49,628 bases of DNA from Candidatus Nealsoniibacteriota bacterium (GCA_003555075.1 PWHW01000002.1:160210-209837); one strand, 5' to 3'. Positions 15,122-22,253 are shown, counted from the stretch's first letter. The notes: a model not told the origin generated them from the sequence alone. Made by a program: numbers and translations.

Positions 15122-15892
15122 TTACTCCCATGGCCAATTAATACCTTTCCAATGCAAATATCCCGGCGGGATCGATTCCAGCTTGGAGAGAAGGTCTTCA
15201 AATCCGTAGCTTTCCTTAACTTTATTTATATAATCATGTTCATTCAGTTTTCGGGGAGTTCTACTCAGTCTTGTCTTTTGGAGTTCATCGGACCTGTGAA
15301 GAGGATCCCAAAGGTGAAGCTCTCCATTGATGTTTTTCGTCATTCTTCTCATCGTGATCGCCTCTCCTTTTACTGCTCTTTCTCTTTGAGCAAAAGAAAG
15401 GTGGCGATCTCCTGAAGAAAGAAGAGAAAAAGAAGATATCTTAAGTCCCACGGCGATCGCGTTGAATCTTTGCCCTTTGAATCCGAAGCTGACAACGGTC
15501 ATTGTTTCGGGCCATTCCTTTTTCTTTTCATAAAAAGCAAGGCACGAGAATAAGACATTTTCAAAAGAATCTCTGGCAAAATTCTCACACACTATTTCCG
15601 GTAAAAAGAAAGAGTTTTCGTGGGAATTATTGCAGAAGATAGTATCAGAAAAGAGTCCGGGGTAACTTTCTTGAATGAAGTTTCTCATTCCTTGCGCTTC
15701 CGTTTTGGCGGTATTGAGGTGAGGTCTTGTTTGTCCTCCGCTAAGCACCAGAGTGGAATTGTTTTTCATTGTTGCCAACTTGATGCCCCAAAGAAGATGT
15801 TCCTCGTATGCACCTTCTTGTCCGGAATAACCGCCTTTCCACACGCCATCTTCCCATATCGCATGACCGGCAACCAAAATCAGATGAGCCAT
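15122..15892 (-). CDS. DUF218 / YdcF-like protein
   Basis: This 256-aa protein matches the DUF218 (YdcF/SanA/ElyC) fold: LILVAGHAIW at the N-terminus, STLVLSGGQTRPHLNTAKTEAQGM with the conserved SGG and TEA motifs, ENSFFLPEIVCENF, and TVVSFGFKGQRF. Bacterial members are often membrane-anchored envelope proteins; this one has no anchor and looks cytoplasmic, with a longer C-terminal half, so the role is unknown. Unusually for this window it has a strong Shine-Dalgarno sequence (AAGGAGGG, 5 bases before ATG) and a near-consensus promoter. Confidence 0.8.
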   Translation of the reverse strand: MAHLILVAGHAIWEDGVWKGGYSGQEGAYEEHLLWGIKLATMKNNSTLVLSGGQTRPHLNTAKTEAQGMRNFIQESYPGLFSDTIFCNNSHENSFFLPEIVCENFARDSFENVLFSCLAFYEKKKEWPETMTVVSFGFKGQRFNAIAVGLKISSFSLLSSGDRHLSFAQRERAVKGEAITMRRMTKNINGELHLWDPLHRSDELQKTRLSRTPRKLNEHDYINKVKESYGFEDLLSKLESIPPGYLHWKGINWPWE

Positions 15893-15936
15893 AATACCCT
15901 CCTTTTTCTTAGATGTTAATGAGCTTACGTACCATT

Positions 15937-15965
15937 TTTATAGTACTTTTTTGATTTTTTGTCAA
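15937..15965 (-). promoter_or_regulatory. Promoter of the DUF218 gene
   Basis: On the minus strand TTGACA (15965-15960) and TATAAA (15942-15937) are separated by 17 bases, an almost perfect sigma-70-type promoter, 45 bases before the ATG. It is back to back with the plus-strand promoter at 15971. Confidence 0.85.
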
Positions 15966-15970
15966 AGAAC

Positions 15971-15998
15971 TTGAAAATTTTGCAAAAATAGTTATAAT
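15971..15998 (+). promoter_or_regulatory. Promoter of the small membrane protein gene at 16030
   Basis: TTGAAA (15971-15976), a 16-base spacer and TATAAT (15993-15998) precede the gene. The -35 boxes of this and the divergent minus-strand promoter are only 5 bases apart. Confidence 0.8.
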
Positions 15999-16013
15999 AA
16001 AAAATACTTGAAA

Positions 16014-16024
16014 AAAGGGGGTGA
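16014..16024 (+). promoter_or_regulatory. Strong Shine-Dalgarno sequence setting a TTG start
   Basis: AAAGGGGGTGA is a near-perfect complement of the 16S rRNA 3' end and lies 5 bases before TTG at 16030. This argues for TTG rather than the GTG at 16021 as start, because that GTG is part of the Shine-Dalgarno sequence itself. Confidence 0.75.
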
Positions 16025-16029
16025 AAGAA

Positions 16030-16347
16030 TTGAGTGTACCTGGACCTTTTACAACCAGAAGGAGAAAAGGATCCCTTTACCACGAACCTCATCTTCCCAG
16101 GCAAAGAGATGATTTTACATTACGATATATAGCTTCATTCTGGAGTTCTTATATTAGCTTACCCATGACCGGAATAATGCTCATTGTGATGGGTCTTCTT
16201 CTTGCGGCATTTGAGGGAGCTCTCATCGAAATGATGAGGGCAGCTACCTTTGAGGTGGGAAGCGCATCATTTATTCCTCAAAAAATAATGTCATACACAG
16301 GAGCGGTCTTCGTAGCTAAAGGGTTCTATAATTTCTTAAACAGGTAA
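16030..16347 (+). CDS. Small membrane protein, unknown
   Basis: With the TTG start the protein has 105 residues: a basic and Pro/His-rich N-terminus (TTRRRKGSLYHEPHLPRQRDD), one clear membrane helix (SLPMTGIMLIVMGLLLAAF) and a second weaker hydrophobic stretch near the C-terminus. No family recognised. It is monocistronic, with its own promoter and terminator, and has one of the strongest ribosome sites in the window, so it may be well expressed. Confidence 0.65.
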   Translation: MSVPGPFTTRRRKGSLYHEPHLPRQRDDFTLRYIASFWSSYISLPMTGIMLIVMGLLLAAFEGALIEMMRAATFEVGSASFIPQKIMSYTGAVFVAKGFYNFLNR

Positions 16348-16360
16348 AAAGGGAATATTA

Positions 16361-16385
16361 AAGCCGCAATAATGCGGCTTTTTTT
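16361..16385 (+). terminator. Rho-independent terminator after the 16030 gene
   Basis: A perfect 8-bp stem AAGCCGCA/TGCGGCTT with an ATAA loop and a run of T. Confidence 0.95.
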
Positions 16386-16398
16386 ATTTTTCTTTTTT

Positions 16399-16407
16399 TG
16401 GTAAAAT
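16399..16407 (+). promoter_or_regulatory. Extended -10 promoter implying a leaderless mRNA
   Basis: TG-G-TAAAAT ends 6 bases before the ATG at 16414. With normal geometry the transcript would start on the A of the ATG, so the mRNA would have no leader. Confidence 0.65.
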
Positions 16408-16413
16408 GAAAAA

Positions 16414-16743
16414 ATGCAGGATAACATAGAATTTGAAGATTTTAAGAAGATCGATATTCATATAGCGGAAGTGGTACAAGCGGAGAGAGTAGAAGGTTCT
16501 GAGAAACTACTTAAGGTGGAAGTGAAATTGAAGGACGAAAAAAGAGTTATTGTTGCGGGAATTGCTGATACTCATAGACCGGAAGATCTTGAGGGAGAGC
16601 AAGTAGTGGTGGTAAGCAATCTGAAGCCCAAAAAGATATTCGGCATAGAAAGCCAGGGCATGTTGCTCGCGGCCGAAGAAAACAAGGAAGCGATATTATT
16701 AAAACCCGAGAAAAAGGTTTCTTCGGGATCTAAGATACATTAA
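16414..16743 (+). CDS. Free-standing tRNA-binding (OB-fold) domain protein, MetRS-beta/CsaA type
   Basis: This 109-aa protein is a single tRNA-binding OB domain like the C-terminal part of methionyl-tRNA synthetase or EMAPII: FEDFKKIDIHIAEVVQAERVEGSEKLLKVEVKL, then RVIVAGIADTHRPEDLEGEQVVVVSNLKPKKIFGIESQGMLLAA. In many bacteria the domain is fused to MetRS and dimerises it; stand-alone copies either act as a MetRS beta subunit or as CsaA-like proteins. MetRS itself is not in the window. The N-terminal IEFEDFKKIDIHIAEV wording fits the MetRS-beta type slightly better. Translation is probably leaderless. Confidence 0.92.
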   Translation: MQDNIEFEDFKKIDIHIAEVVQAERVEGSEKLLKVEVKLKDEKRVIVAGIADTHRPEDLEGEQVVVVSNLKPKKIFGIESQGMLLAAEENKEAILLKPEKKVSSGSKIH

Positions 16744-16747
16744 GGGT

Positions 16748-17218
16748 ATGAGAAAAATAATAATTATTGTCCTGATCTCTTTTTTGGTAATCGGGGGATC
16801 GTTGTATTATTTTGCTTGGGAGAGACAACTTCCGGAACCTTTTCACGGATGGTTCTCCGATGAAGAGGTAGAAGTTCCGGAAGAAGAGGAAGAGATGACG
16901 GGGGAGCAAAAAAGGAATAAAGAAAGGGAAGAGCATTTGGAAGCAATAGCGGGGGCTATACTGTCTTATGCCGAAGACAACGAAGGAAGATACCCGGCTT
17001 GTATCACCGAAGGAGATGTTCCTCTCCCTCCGGAAGAAGAGGCGGGGGATCGTTTGAGAGTTTGCGGTGAATTGAGGGATTACTTGGGAGAATTGCCCGA
17101 TGATCCTTTGAGTAATGAGCATTATAGAATAGGTTGGTACAAGGATAATCCAAATAGGGTTATTATATGGTCCACGGCCGAAGAAGCTATTGAGGGTCAT
17201 ATTTGGGCCATTCGGTGA
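16748..17218 (+). CDS. Membrane-anchored pseudopilin-like protein
   Basis: This 156-aa protein has an N-terminal membrane helix (about 4-23), an acidic linker and a small domain resembling the globular part of type II secretion or type IV pilins: REEHLEAIAGAILSYAEDNEGRYPA, two cysteines (in PACIT and RVCGEL), then YLGELPDDPLSNEHYRIGW, which recalls the GspG calcium-site region. The classical prepilin cleavage motif (G/FTLxE) is absent, so it is probably not processed by a prepilin peptidase. It starts 4 bases after the tRNA-binding protein gene. Role unknown. Confidence 0.65.
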   Translation: MRKIIIIVLISFLVIGGSLYYFAWERQLPEPFHGWFSDEEVEVPEEEEEMTGEQKRNKEREEHLEAIAGAILSYAEDNEGRYPACITEGDVPLPPEEEAGDRLRVCGELRDYLGELPDDPLSNEHYRIGWYKDNPNRVIIWSTAEEAIEGHIWAIR

Positions 17219-17238
17219 TAAATTAAAAGCAAGTAACC

Positions 17239-17697
17239 ATGAATAAAAATATATTAGCCATATTAATTGGAGCTGTTATTATTTTGGCAGCGTTCTATTT
17301 TGCCGCTCTTCCGGAGGAAAGAATAGATACAACAAACAATAATGTGACAGAAGAAGAGGATGGTGAAGAAAGGGAGGAAGATGAGGTGGTAGAGAACGAA
17401 GAGAGTATCAGTGAAGATGATGTAGACATAACAGAAGATTTCATTAGTTGCTTAGAGGAGAAAGGAGTGGTCATTTATGGCAGTAAGTTCTGCCCCGCTT
17501 GCACAATGATGGTAGAATCTCTCGGAGGTCATGAAATGGCAGAACCGGTATATGTGGAATGTACGGAAGAAGAAGCGAGGTGTGACGAGGAAATGGAAGG
17601 AGGAGCGGTTCCTGAGATACAGATAGAAGGAGAGGTCTTTAAAGTGGGTGCGATTGCTCCCGAAGTTCTTGCCAAAGAAACAAATTGCGAATTATAA
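17239..17697 (+). CDS. Membrane-anchored thioredoxin-like protein (CPAC)
   Basis: This 152-aa protein has an N-terminal membrane helix (about 4-23), an acidic linker to residue 65 and a thioredoxin/glutaredoxin-like domain with the redox motif CPAC (85-88) in VVIYGSKFCPACTMM and the cis-proline in GGAVPEIQI (Pro125). Four additional cysteines (71, 108, 115, 150) are present. The domain would face outwards and receive electrons through the CcdA-like protein encoded 18 bases downstream. It resembles the lumenal thioredoxin domain of VKOR fusions, but no VKOR part is present. Confidence 0.85.
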   Translation: MNKNILAILIGAVIILAAFYFAALPEERIDTTNNNVTEEEDGEEREEDEVVENEESISEDDVDITEDFISCLEEKGVVIYGSKFCPACTMMVESLGGHEMAEPVYVECTEEEARCDEEMEGGAVPEIQIEGEVFKVGAIAPEVLAKETNCEL

Positions 17698-17715
17698 GAT
17701 TAAGCGGTTGCCGTT

Positions 17716-18885
17716 ATGAAAAAGAAGGGAATTCTTTTGATCCTTTTTTTTCTCTTTATGGCACTCCCTTTTTTCGTCATCGGAGAAGGGGATAGCGATA
17801 AAGATTCTAAAGGATCACTTCTTATAGATGAAGAAAGATTGGAGGAAGAGGTCGTTATTCATTTCTTTGATGATAGGCTTTGCCCTGTTTGCCAGAAGGC
17901 GAAGGATTATGCAAAGGAATTGGATGAGAGATATACTCAAGTAAGCTTGGAGCTTTACTCCATCACTGAAACGGAAAAATTGCATCAATTGGCCGATGAA
18001 AGGGGAGTTGAGGACTATGACATCATGGCTCCCACCATTTTCATCGGGGATAGTTTTCTTCAGTTTGCAAGTTTTTCCGAGAGGCATGAAAAAATGATGG
18101 TTGATGCCATTAAAGGAGAGGCAGTAGAAGAAGATTGTTGTATAATCGAGGTTCCTTTTTTGAATATAGAGGTAGATACAAGTGAGTGGTCTCTGGGTCT
18201 TGCCGCGGTAGTTCTTGGAACAGTGGACGGGTTCAATGTGTGCTCCATAGGAGCTCTCATGTTGATACTTTCCATGGTTCTTATGTTTGACTCCAAGAAG
18301 AAGATACTCTTTTTCGGAGGACTTTTTATTGTTACGGCTGTCATAGTATATGGAATACTGGTTTTTGCTTGGGGGTGGCTTCTCAACGTTCTGGTGAAGG
18401 AGATGGAACTTCTGCGAGCGATCATAGGTGTTGCGGCACTGGGAGGAGGTGCTTATTTCTTTAGAGAGTTTCTGCGATTCTATAGGCATGGACCGACTTG
18501 TAAGTCTTCGGAGTCAGCTTTGGCCCAGAAGGCTACCGAAAAATTGAAGAAATCTTTTCAGGATCCCAAAAAGGGGATGTGGTATTTGGCTCTTTCGGTC
18601 ATGTCGTTCGCAGCAATAATTACTTTAGTAGAACTTCCTTGCTCCATAGGGATACCTCTTACCTTTTCGGGAATATTGGCAGCTTCTGAAATATCTCTTG
18701 TTTCGTATATTCTTTATATAGCCATCTTCCTTTTCTTTTACATGCTCATTGAGCTCGTTATTTTTCTTGGAGCGGTATTTACCAAAGACATTTGGTTTGT
18801 AGGATCCAGAGTTATTACCTGGATAACGTTTGTTGGAGCAATGGTATTGTTCTATTTGGCGTTCTATTATTTACCGTTCTTTTAA
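17716..18885 (+). CDS. Thioredoxin-like domain fused to a CcdA/DsbD-type transmembrane electron carrier
   Basis: This 389-aa protein has a signal peptide (about 1-22), an extracytoplasmic thioredoxin-fold domain with CPVC (56-59) and cis-Pro in MAPTIFI, an acidic CC pair (141-142), and a polytopic membrane domain from about 160. The membrane part has the two single cysteines expected of the CcdA/DsbD core: Cys176 in GFNVCSIGA and Cys309 in ELPCSIGIP. It should move electrons from a cytoplasmic thioredoxin across the membrane to the outer thioredoxin domain. The next gene encodes a thioredoxin reductase, which fits. The fusion has the order reversed relative to E. coli DsbD, where the thioredoxin domain is C-terminal. 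Confidence 0.85.
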   Translation: MKKKGILLILFFLFMALPFFVIGEGDSDKDSKGSLLIDEERLEEEVVIHFFDDRLCPVCQKAKDYAKELDERYTQVSLELYSITETEKLHQLADERGVEDYDIMAPTIFIGDSFLQFASFSERHEKMMVDAIKGEAVEEDCCIIEVPFLNIEVDTSEWSLGLAAVVLGTVDGFNVCSIGALMLILSMVLMFDSKKKILFFGGLFIVTAVIVYGILVFAWGWLLNVLVKEMELLRAIIGVAALGGGAYFFREFLRFYRHGPTCKSSESALAQKATEKLKKSFQDPKKGMWYLALSVMSFAAIITLVELPCSIGIPLTFSGILAASEISLVSYILYIAIFLFFYMLIELVIFLGAVFTKDIWFVGSRVITWITFVGAMVLFYLAFYYLPFF

Positions 18886-18896
18886 TTAAAAAAATC

Positions 18897-19805
18897 ATGT
18901 ACGAATTAGTAATAATAGGAGGCGGCCCTGCAGGGATTACTGCCGGAATATATGCCGCAAGAAAAAAAATAAAGACCTTACTGATAACAAAGGATTTTTT
19001 GGGGCAAGCCGGTCTTACGGGAATTATTGAAAATTGGCCGGGGGAAAAAAAGATCAGCGGACCGGATCTCATGAGAAAATTTGAGGATCATCTCAAAGAG
19101 CATGATATTGATATAAAGGAAGGGGAGCAAGTATTTTCATTAAAAAAGAAAAAAAGATTCGTTGTATCTACGGAATGGGAGAGTATTGACGCAAAAGCGG
19201 TCATTGTTGCTACCGGAAGAAGACAAAAAAGGCTGGGGGTCAGAGGGGAAAAAGAGCTTACGGGTAAAGGAGTGGTTTATTGCACCACTTGTGATGCTCC
19301 TTTATTCAAGAACAAGAGTGTAGTTGTAGCAGGAGGGGGAAATGCCGGATTTGAAGCTGCCATTGAACTCACTGATCACGCGAAGAAAGTATTCCTTTTT
19401 GAGGGTGCCAACGATTTTAGCGCTGATGAGTTTTTGCAAGAACAAGCCAAGGAAAGAGGGGTAGAGTTATATACCGGAAGAACAATAGAAGAGATAAAAG
19501 GAGATAATTTTGTAGAAGAAGTTATTTACAATGATGCAGGCAACAAAGACAGAGACTCTATGAAAACCGAAGGCGTTTTTGTACAAATAGGATCTGTCGC
19601 TATAAATGATTTTTTAGATGACGAATTAGTGGATTTTGATAAGAATGGGGATATAATGATAGATCAAGGAAATTGCTTTACAAAGACCGAGGGGCTTCTT
19701 GCCGCCGGAGATGTTACTAACACAAGGGATAAGCAAATAATAGTTTCTTCGGGAGAGGGGGCCAAAGCAACTCTTTCTTTGTATGAATATCTAAAAAGAA
19801 AGTAA
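18897..19805 (+). CDS. trxB: Thioredoxin reductase (NADPH-type fold)
   Basis: The natural start is the ATG at 18897 (MYELVIIGGGPAG), not the longer track frame that runs back into the upstream gene; this gives 302 aa. The FAD motif GGGPAGITAGIYAAR is at the N-terminus, the redox motif is CTTC in GVVYCTTCDAPLF (canonical CATC or CAVC), the second dinucleotide-binding motif is AGGGNAGFEAA, and the C-terminal GLLAAGDVTNTRDKQIIVSSGEGAKA closes the FAD domain. It reduces thioredoxin or a related carrier, probably feeding the preceding CcdA-like protein. A cytoplasmic thioredoxin is not encoded here. A terminator follows. Confidence 0.94.
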   Translation: MYELVIIGGGPAGITAGIYAARKKIKTLLITKDFLGQAGLTGIIENWPGEKKISGPDLMRKFEDHLKEHDIDIKEGEQVFSLKKKKRFVVSTEWESIDAKAVIVATGRRQKRLGVRGEKELTGKGVVYCTTCDAPLFKNKSVVVAGGGNAGFEAAIELTDHAKKVFLFEGANDFSADEFLQEQAKERGVELYTGRTIEEIKGDNFVEEVIYNDAGNKDRDSMKTEGVFVQIGSVAINDFLDDELVDFDKNGDIMIDQGNCFTKTEGLLAAGDVTNTRDKQIIVSSGEGAKATLSLYEYLKRK

Positions 19806-19830
19806 TGATGGTATCAAGGATATAAAGAAA

Positions 19831-19859
19831 AATGACAGGAACAAGACCTGTCATTTTTT
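19831..19859. terminator. Terminator between trxB and the SpoIIID-like gene
   Basis: A perfect 9-bp stem AATGACAGG/CCTGTCATT with a 7-base loop and a T run on the plus strand; it overlaps the stop codon of the minus-strand gene and may serve both. Confidence 0.9.
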
Positions 19860-20096
19860 GTATTTTTTCTTTAAAGCCATCCCTCCTCTCTTAGACCTCA
19901 CTTCTTTATGATAATTTAGTAATTCCCTAACCTCTTTATAAAGATACGGATCGACATTTTTCAGTCTTTTGCTTACGTCAATATGGATCGTGGTTTTACT
20001 TACTTTCAAGATTTCCGCGGCTTTTCGGACAGTAAGGCGCTTCTCCACCATCAGATGTCCCGCCCGCTTGACTCTCTCATAGCAATCTTCTTTCAC
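19851..20096 (-). CDS. spoIIID: SpoIIID-like helix-turn-helix transcription factor
   Basis: This 81-aa protein aligns along its length with Bacillus SpoIIID as I remember it: an N-terminal helix, the HTH LTVRKAAEILKVSKTTIHIDVSKRL, the stretch VDPYLYKEVRELLNYHKEVRSKRGG and the basic end LKKKYKK. In B. subtilis the regulator acts in the mother cell with sigma-E and uses both the HTH and the C-terminal basic tail to bind DNA. No other sporulation regulator is visible, so a sporulation role is not implied. The start is GTG with a strong Shine-Dalgarno sequence (AAGGAGGGGG). It is the second gene of a minus-strand pair, 19 bases after an unknown gene. Confidence 0.87.
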   Translation of the reverse strand: MKEDCYERVKRAGHLMVEKRLTVRKAAEILKVSKTTIHIDVSKRLKNVDPYLYKEVRELLNYHKEVRSKRGGMALKKKYKK

Positions 20097-20115
20097 AGAA
20101 CCCCCTCCTTTTTCG

Positions 20116-20655
20116 CTAAACCTCCAGAGCCTTTCTGGTAATCAGGCTCATTGTGTCGTATTTGGCACTCATTAGATATCCTATTTCTTTGCCACTTATT
20201 CCGTAGAATGTGTGGTAAAAATTTCTTCCCAAAAGAGAATAATCTTTGAGAGTCATTGTTCTTCTATGGGCCCTTCCTATGAATACGGTGCAAATAAGAA
20301 AGCATACATCCCCAGCTCTTTGCCAGCTCAAATAATCGTTCATGTCCTCTACTTGTGAGAGATAGTCTATAGCGTAAAAACTGGGTAAAGGGTCTTTTAC
20401 GGTACTGGAGATCGTTTTTGCAATATACTTTCCGCAGAGAAAGAAGTCGGATTCCAGATGATTCTCCGTGATCAAGACCCCGGAGATCCTCTTTTCTATC
20501 ATTTTTTCCAGCTCATCGAAGTCTGCAAGCAATAGCTTCTCGCCGACAACTCTCTCTTTTTCTTTTTGCATTCTTTGCGCTTCCTTCATTAATTCTGAAA
20601 GTGTCCTTCTAAAGGATGCCTTTTTGAGATTTTTAAAGTGCAGAATATCTCCCAA
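20116..20655 (-). CDS. Unknown protein in operon with the SpoIIID-like regulator
   Basis: The best start is TTG at 20655, 6 bases after a 10-base Shine-Dalgarno match; the track start at 20700 would place that site inside the gene. The 179-aa product has an N-terminal basic, helical part (FRRTLSELMKEAQRMQKEKERVV) and a C-terminal part with a hydrophobic core (AGDVCFLICTVFIGRAHRR) and SGKEIGYLMSAKYDTM. No signal peptide and no family I recognise. Its pairing with a SpoIIID-like regulator and the shared, well-defined promoter suggest a regulatory function, for example a partner or sensor. Confidence 0.75.
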   Translation of the reverse strand: MGDILHFKNLKKASFRRTLSELMKEAQRMQKEKERVVGEKLLLADFDELEKMIEKRISGVLITENHLESDFFLCGKYIAKTISSTVKDPLPSFYAIDYLSQVEDMNDYLSWQRAGDVCFLICTVFIGRAHRRTMTLKDYSLLGRNFYHTFYGISGKEIGYLMSAKYDTMSLITRKALEV

Positions 20656-20661
20656 CTTAAA

Positions 20662-20671
20662 CACCTCCTTT
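20662..20671 (-). promoter_or_regulatory. Strong Shine-Dalgarno sequence setting a TTG start
   Basis: On the minus strand AAAGGAGGTG lies 6 bases before TTG at 20655. This fixes the start of the unknown gene downstream of the ORF-track start. Confidence 0.8.
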
Positions 20672-20687
20672 TTGTGTAATGCTTGCA

Positions 20688-20716
20688 TATTTAACACCAC
20701 TTGTTATTTTTGTCAA
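20688..20716 (-). promoter_or_regulatory. Promoter of the unknown gene-spoIIID operon
   Basis: On the minus strand a perfect TTGACA (20716-20711) is followed after 17 bases by TAAATA (20693-20688), which is preceded by an extended -10 TGT. The predicted leader is about 26 bases long. Confidence 0.82.
20699..20708 (-). promoter_or_regulatory. Possible SpoIIID-type binding site inside its own promoter
   Basis: Between the -35 and -10 boxes the minus strand reads AATAACAAGT, which fits 9 of 10 positions of the Bacillus SpoIIID consensus WWRRACARNY. Such a short site occurs often by chance; position is the only support, and it would mean autorepression. Confidence 0.25.
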
Positions 20717-20811
20717 CACTATTAAGATAGTTAACAAGAGCAAAAGAGGTATTGGTATGGGTATTGAACGTGAACAAGGGTCCAATAAAAAAGATAACTA
20801 CATTAAGGAGT

Positions 20812-21411
20812 ATGAGTAAAATATTTCTTGCCACGCGAAATAAATACAAAGAAAAACAATTCTCTTATTTATTAAAGGATACGGGAATTGATATTGTGAC
20901 GATCACGGAATACGGTTTCAAGGAATCTCCGGATGAGGACGGGCTCACGGCAAGAGAAAACGCTCTTCTAAAGGCTCGTTTTTGGGTCAGAAGGTCGGGC
21001 CTTCCGACTCTGGCAGATGATGCGGGGCTGGAAGTGGATGCTTTAAACGGAGAACCGGGGGTAAAAGCAAGAAGATGGGGAGGGAGATTTCCCGATGATG
21101 TAAGCGACGAAGAGTGGCTCGATTATCTTTTAGAAAGAATGAAAGGGATTCCTTTTAGCAGGAGAACAGCACTATACAGGGCTGCTTGGGCACTGGTTCT
21201 ACCCAATAAGAAAGAGTATGTGAGAGATATAAAATTGAAATTTATCATACTCAAAGAACCGAAAAGAGGATATTCTCTGGGCTCTCCGATGAGCGCAGTA
21301 AGGTATTTTCCCGAGTATGGCAAAGTTGAGAACGAATTAACAGAAAAAGAGCAATGGGAGGAGCTTTATAGGGAAATGAAAGGTTTTGATATTCCAAGCA
21401 AGATCCGATGA
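20812..21411 (+). CDS. HAM1/RdgB-type nucleoside triphosphate pyrophosphatase, divergent (copy 2)
   Basis: The start is set at ATG 20812 (MSKIFLATRNKYK), which has a TAAGGAG Shine-Dalgarno sequence; the longer track frame adds an unlikely 20-residue extension. The 199-aa protein has the HAM1 core: ATRNKYKEKQF, ESPDEDGLTARENALLKA, and LADDAGLEVDALNGEPGVKARRWGG, which is closer to the classical sequence than in copy 1. Downstream it departs: the FGYDP region reads RGYSLGSPMSAVRYFP and the SHRxxA motif is absent. Activity on another modified nucleotide is possible. Its stop overlaps the start of the HDAC-family gene (ATGA). Confidence 0.85.
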   Translation: MSKIFLATRNKYKEKQFSYLLKDTGIDIVTITEYGFKESPDEDGLTARENALLKARFWVRRSGLPTLADDAGLEVDALNGEPGVKARRWGGRFPDDVSDEEWLDYLLERMKGIPFSRRTALYRAAWALVLPNKKEYVRDIKLKFIILKEPKRGYSLGSPMSAVRYFPEYGKVENELTEKEQWEELYREMKGFDIPSKIR

Positions 21412-22253
21412 AAAAAATATTTTTTTCTAAAGAGTGTTTAAATTATGGAGCGTTCCATATTGAGGGCCCTGAAAGAATAGAAGGAGCTGTAAAAGGGCTT
21501 AAAGAGAAGGGGTATCTTTTTTGCAAACCGGAAATTGCCACTGAAAAAGAACTTCTTCTGGTTCATAGTAAAAAATATATAGAAGAACTTAAAAGAGGGG
21601 AATTGATGAGGTGCCCCGATACTCCCGTTTATGATGGTATCTATGATCATGCAAGGTTTTCTGCGGGAAGTGCGATATCGGCAGCAAAGTCGGAAGGCTT
21701 TTCGATGATGAGACCTCCGGGACATCATGTGGGAAGTGAGGGGTTTGCTCTTGGAGTCAAAAGCAGGGGTTTCTGTTATTTGAATAATATTGCAATAGCT
21801 GTGAAGTGTCTTGGAAAGAGAACTCTCATCATTGATATTGACGGGCATCATGGGAACGGAACAGAAGAGATCTTCAAAGGTAATAAGGATGTGAGCTTCC
21901 TATCCCTTCATTGCAGATCGATCTATCCGGGAACCGGCTTGAGTTCTCAGGGAAATTGCTTCAATTTTCCCTTAAGGGAAAATTGTGGCGGAGATATTTA
22001 CCTAAGAACACTTAAAAGAGGCTTAAGGATGATCGATATGGAAAAAGTAGAGCTTATAGCTGTTTCTGCGGGATTTGACGGTTTTAAAGGAGATCTGGCG
22101 TCTTTGGGACTTGCGGGAGATGATTTTTTTGAGATAGGGAAACTTCTTGGTAAAGAGAAGAGGCCAACTTTTTTTGTTCTTGAAGGAGGTTATGTTTCCG
22201 CCAATATAGAGGAGGGGATAGATAAGATCCTAAAAGGCTTTGAACGCAAATAG
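21408..22253 (+). CDS. Histone deacetylase superfamily protein (class II-like)
   Basis: This 281-aa protein carries the zinc-dependent deacetylase signature: RPPGHHVGS (His106-His107), IDIDGHHGNGTEE with zinc ligands Asp145 and His147, SAGFDGFKGD with zinc ligand Asp224, and the LEGGY loop with Tyr262. Bacterial members remove acetyl groups from acetoin pathway proteins, polyamines or lysines; the substrate here is unknown. It is slightly short for the family but complete. Its ATG overlaps the stop of the HAM1-type gene, which indicates translational coupling. Confidence 0.93.
   Translation: MKKIFFSKECLNYGAFHIEGPERIEGAVKGLKEKGYLFCKPEIATEKELLLVHSKKYIEELKRGELMRCPDTPVYDGIYDHARFSAGSAISAAKSEGFSMMRPPGHHVGSEGFALGVKSRGFCYLNNIAIAVKCLGKRTLIIDIDGHHGNGTEEIFKGNKDVSFLSLHCRSIYPGTGLSSQGNCFNFPLRENCGGDIYLRTLKRGLRMIDMEKVELIAVSAGFDGFKGDLASLGLAGDDFFEIGKLLGKEKRPTFFVLEGGYVSANIEEGIDKILKGFERK

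Noticed and set aside
17815-18489. 224-aa minus-strand ORF within the CcdA-like gene
   Set aside because: Long, but it is antisense to a well-supported gene and its translation resembles no protein and has shadow-like composition.
18792-18896. N-terminal extension of thioredoxin reductase in the ORF track
   Set aside because: It is the out-of-frame end of the upstream gene; the family start (MYELVIIGGGPAG) is at 18897.
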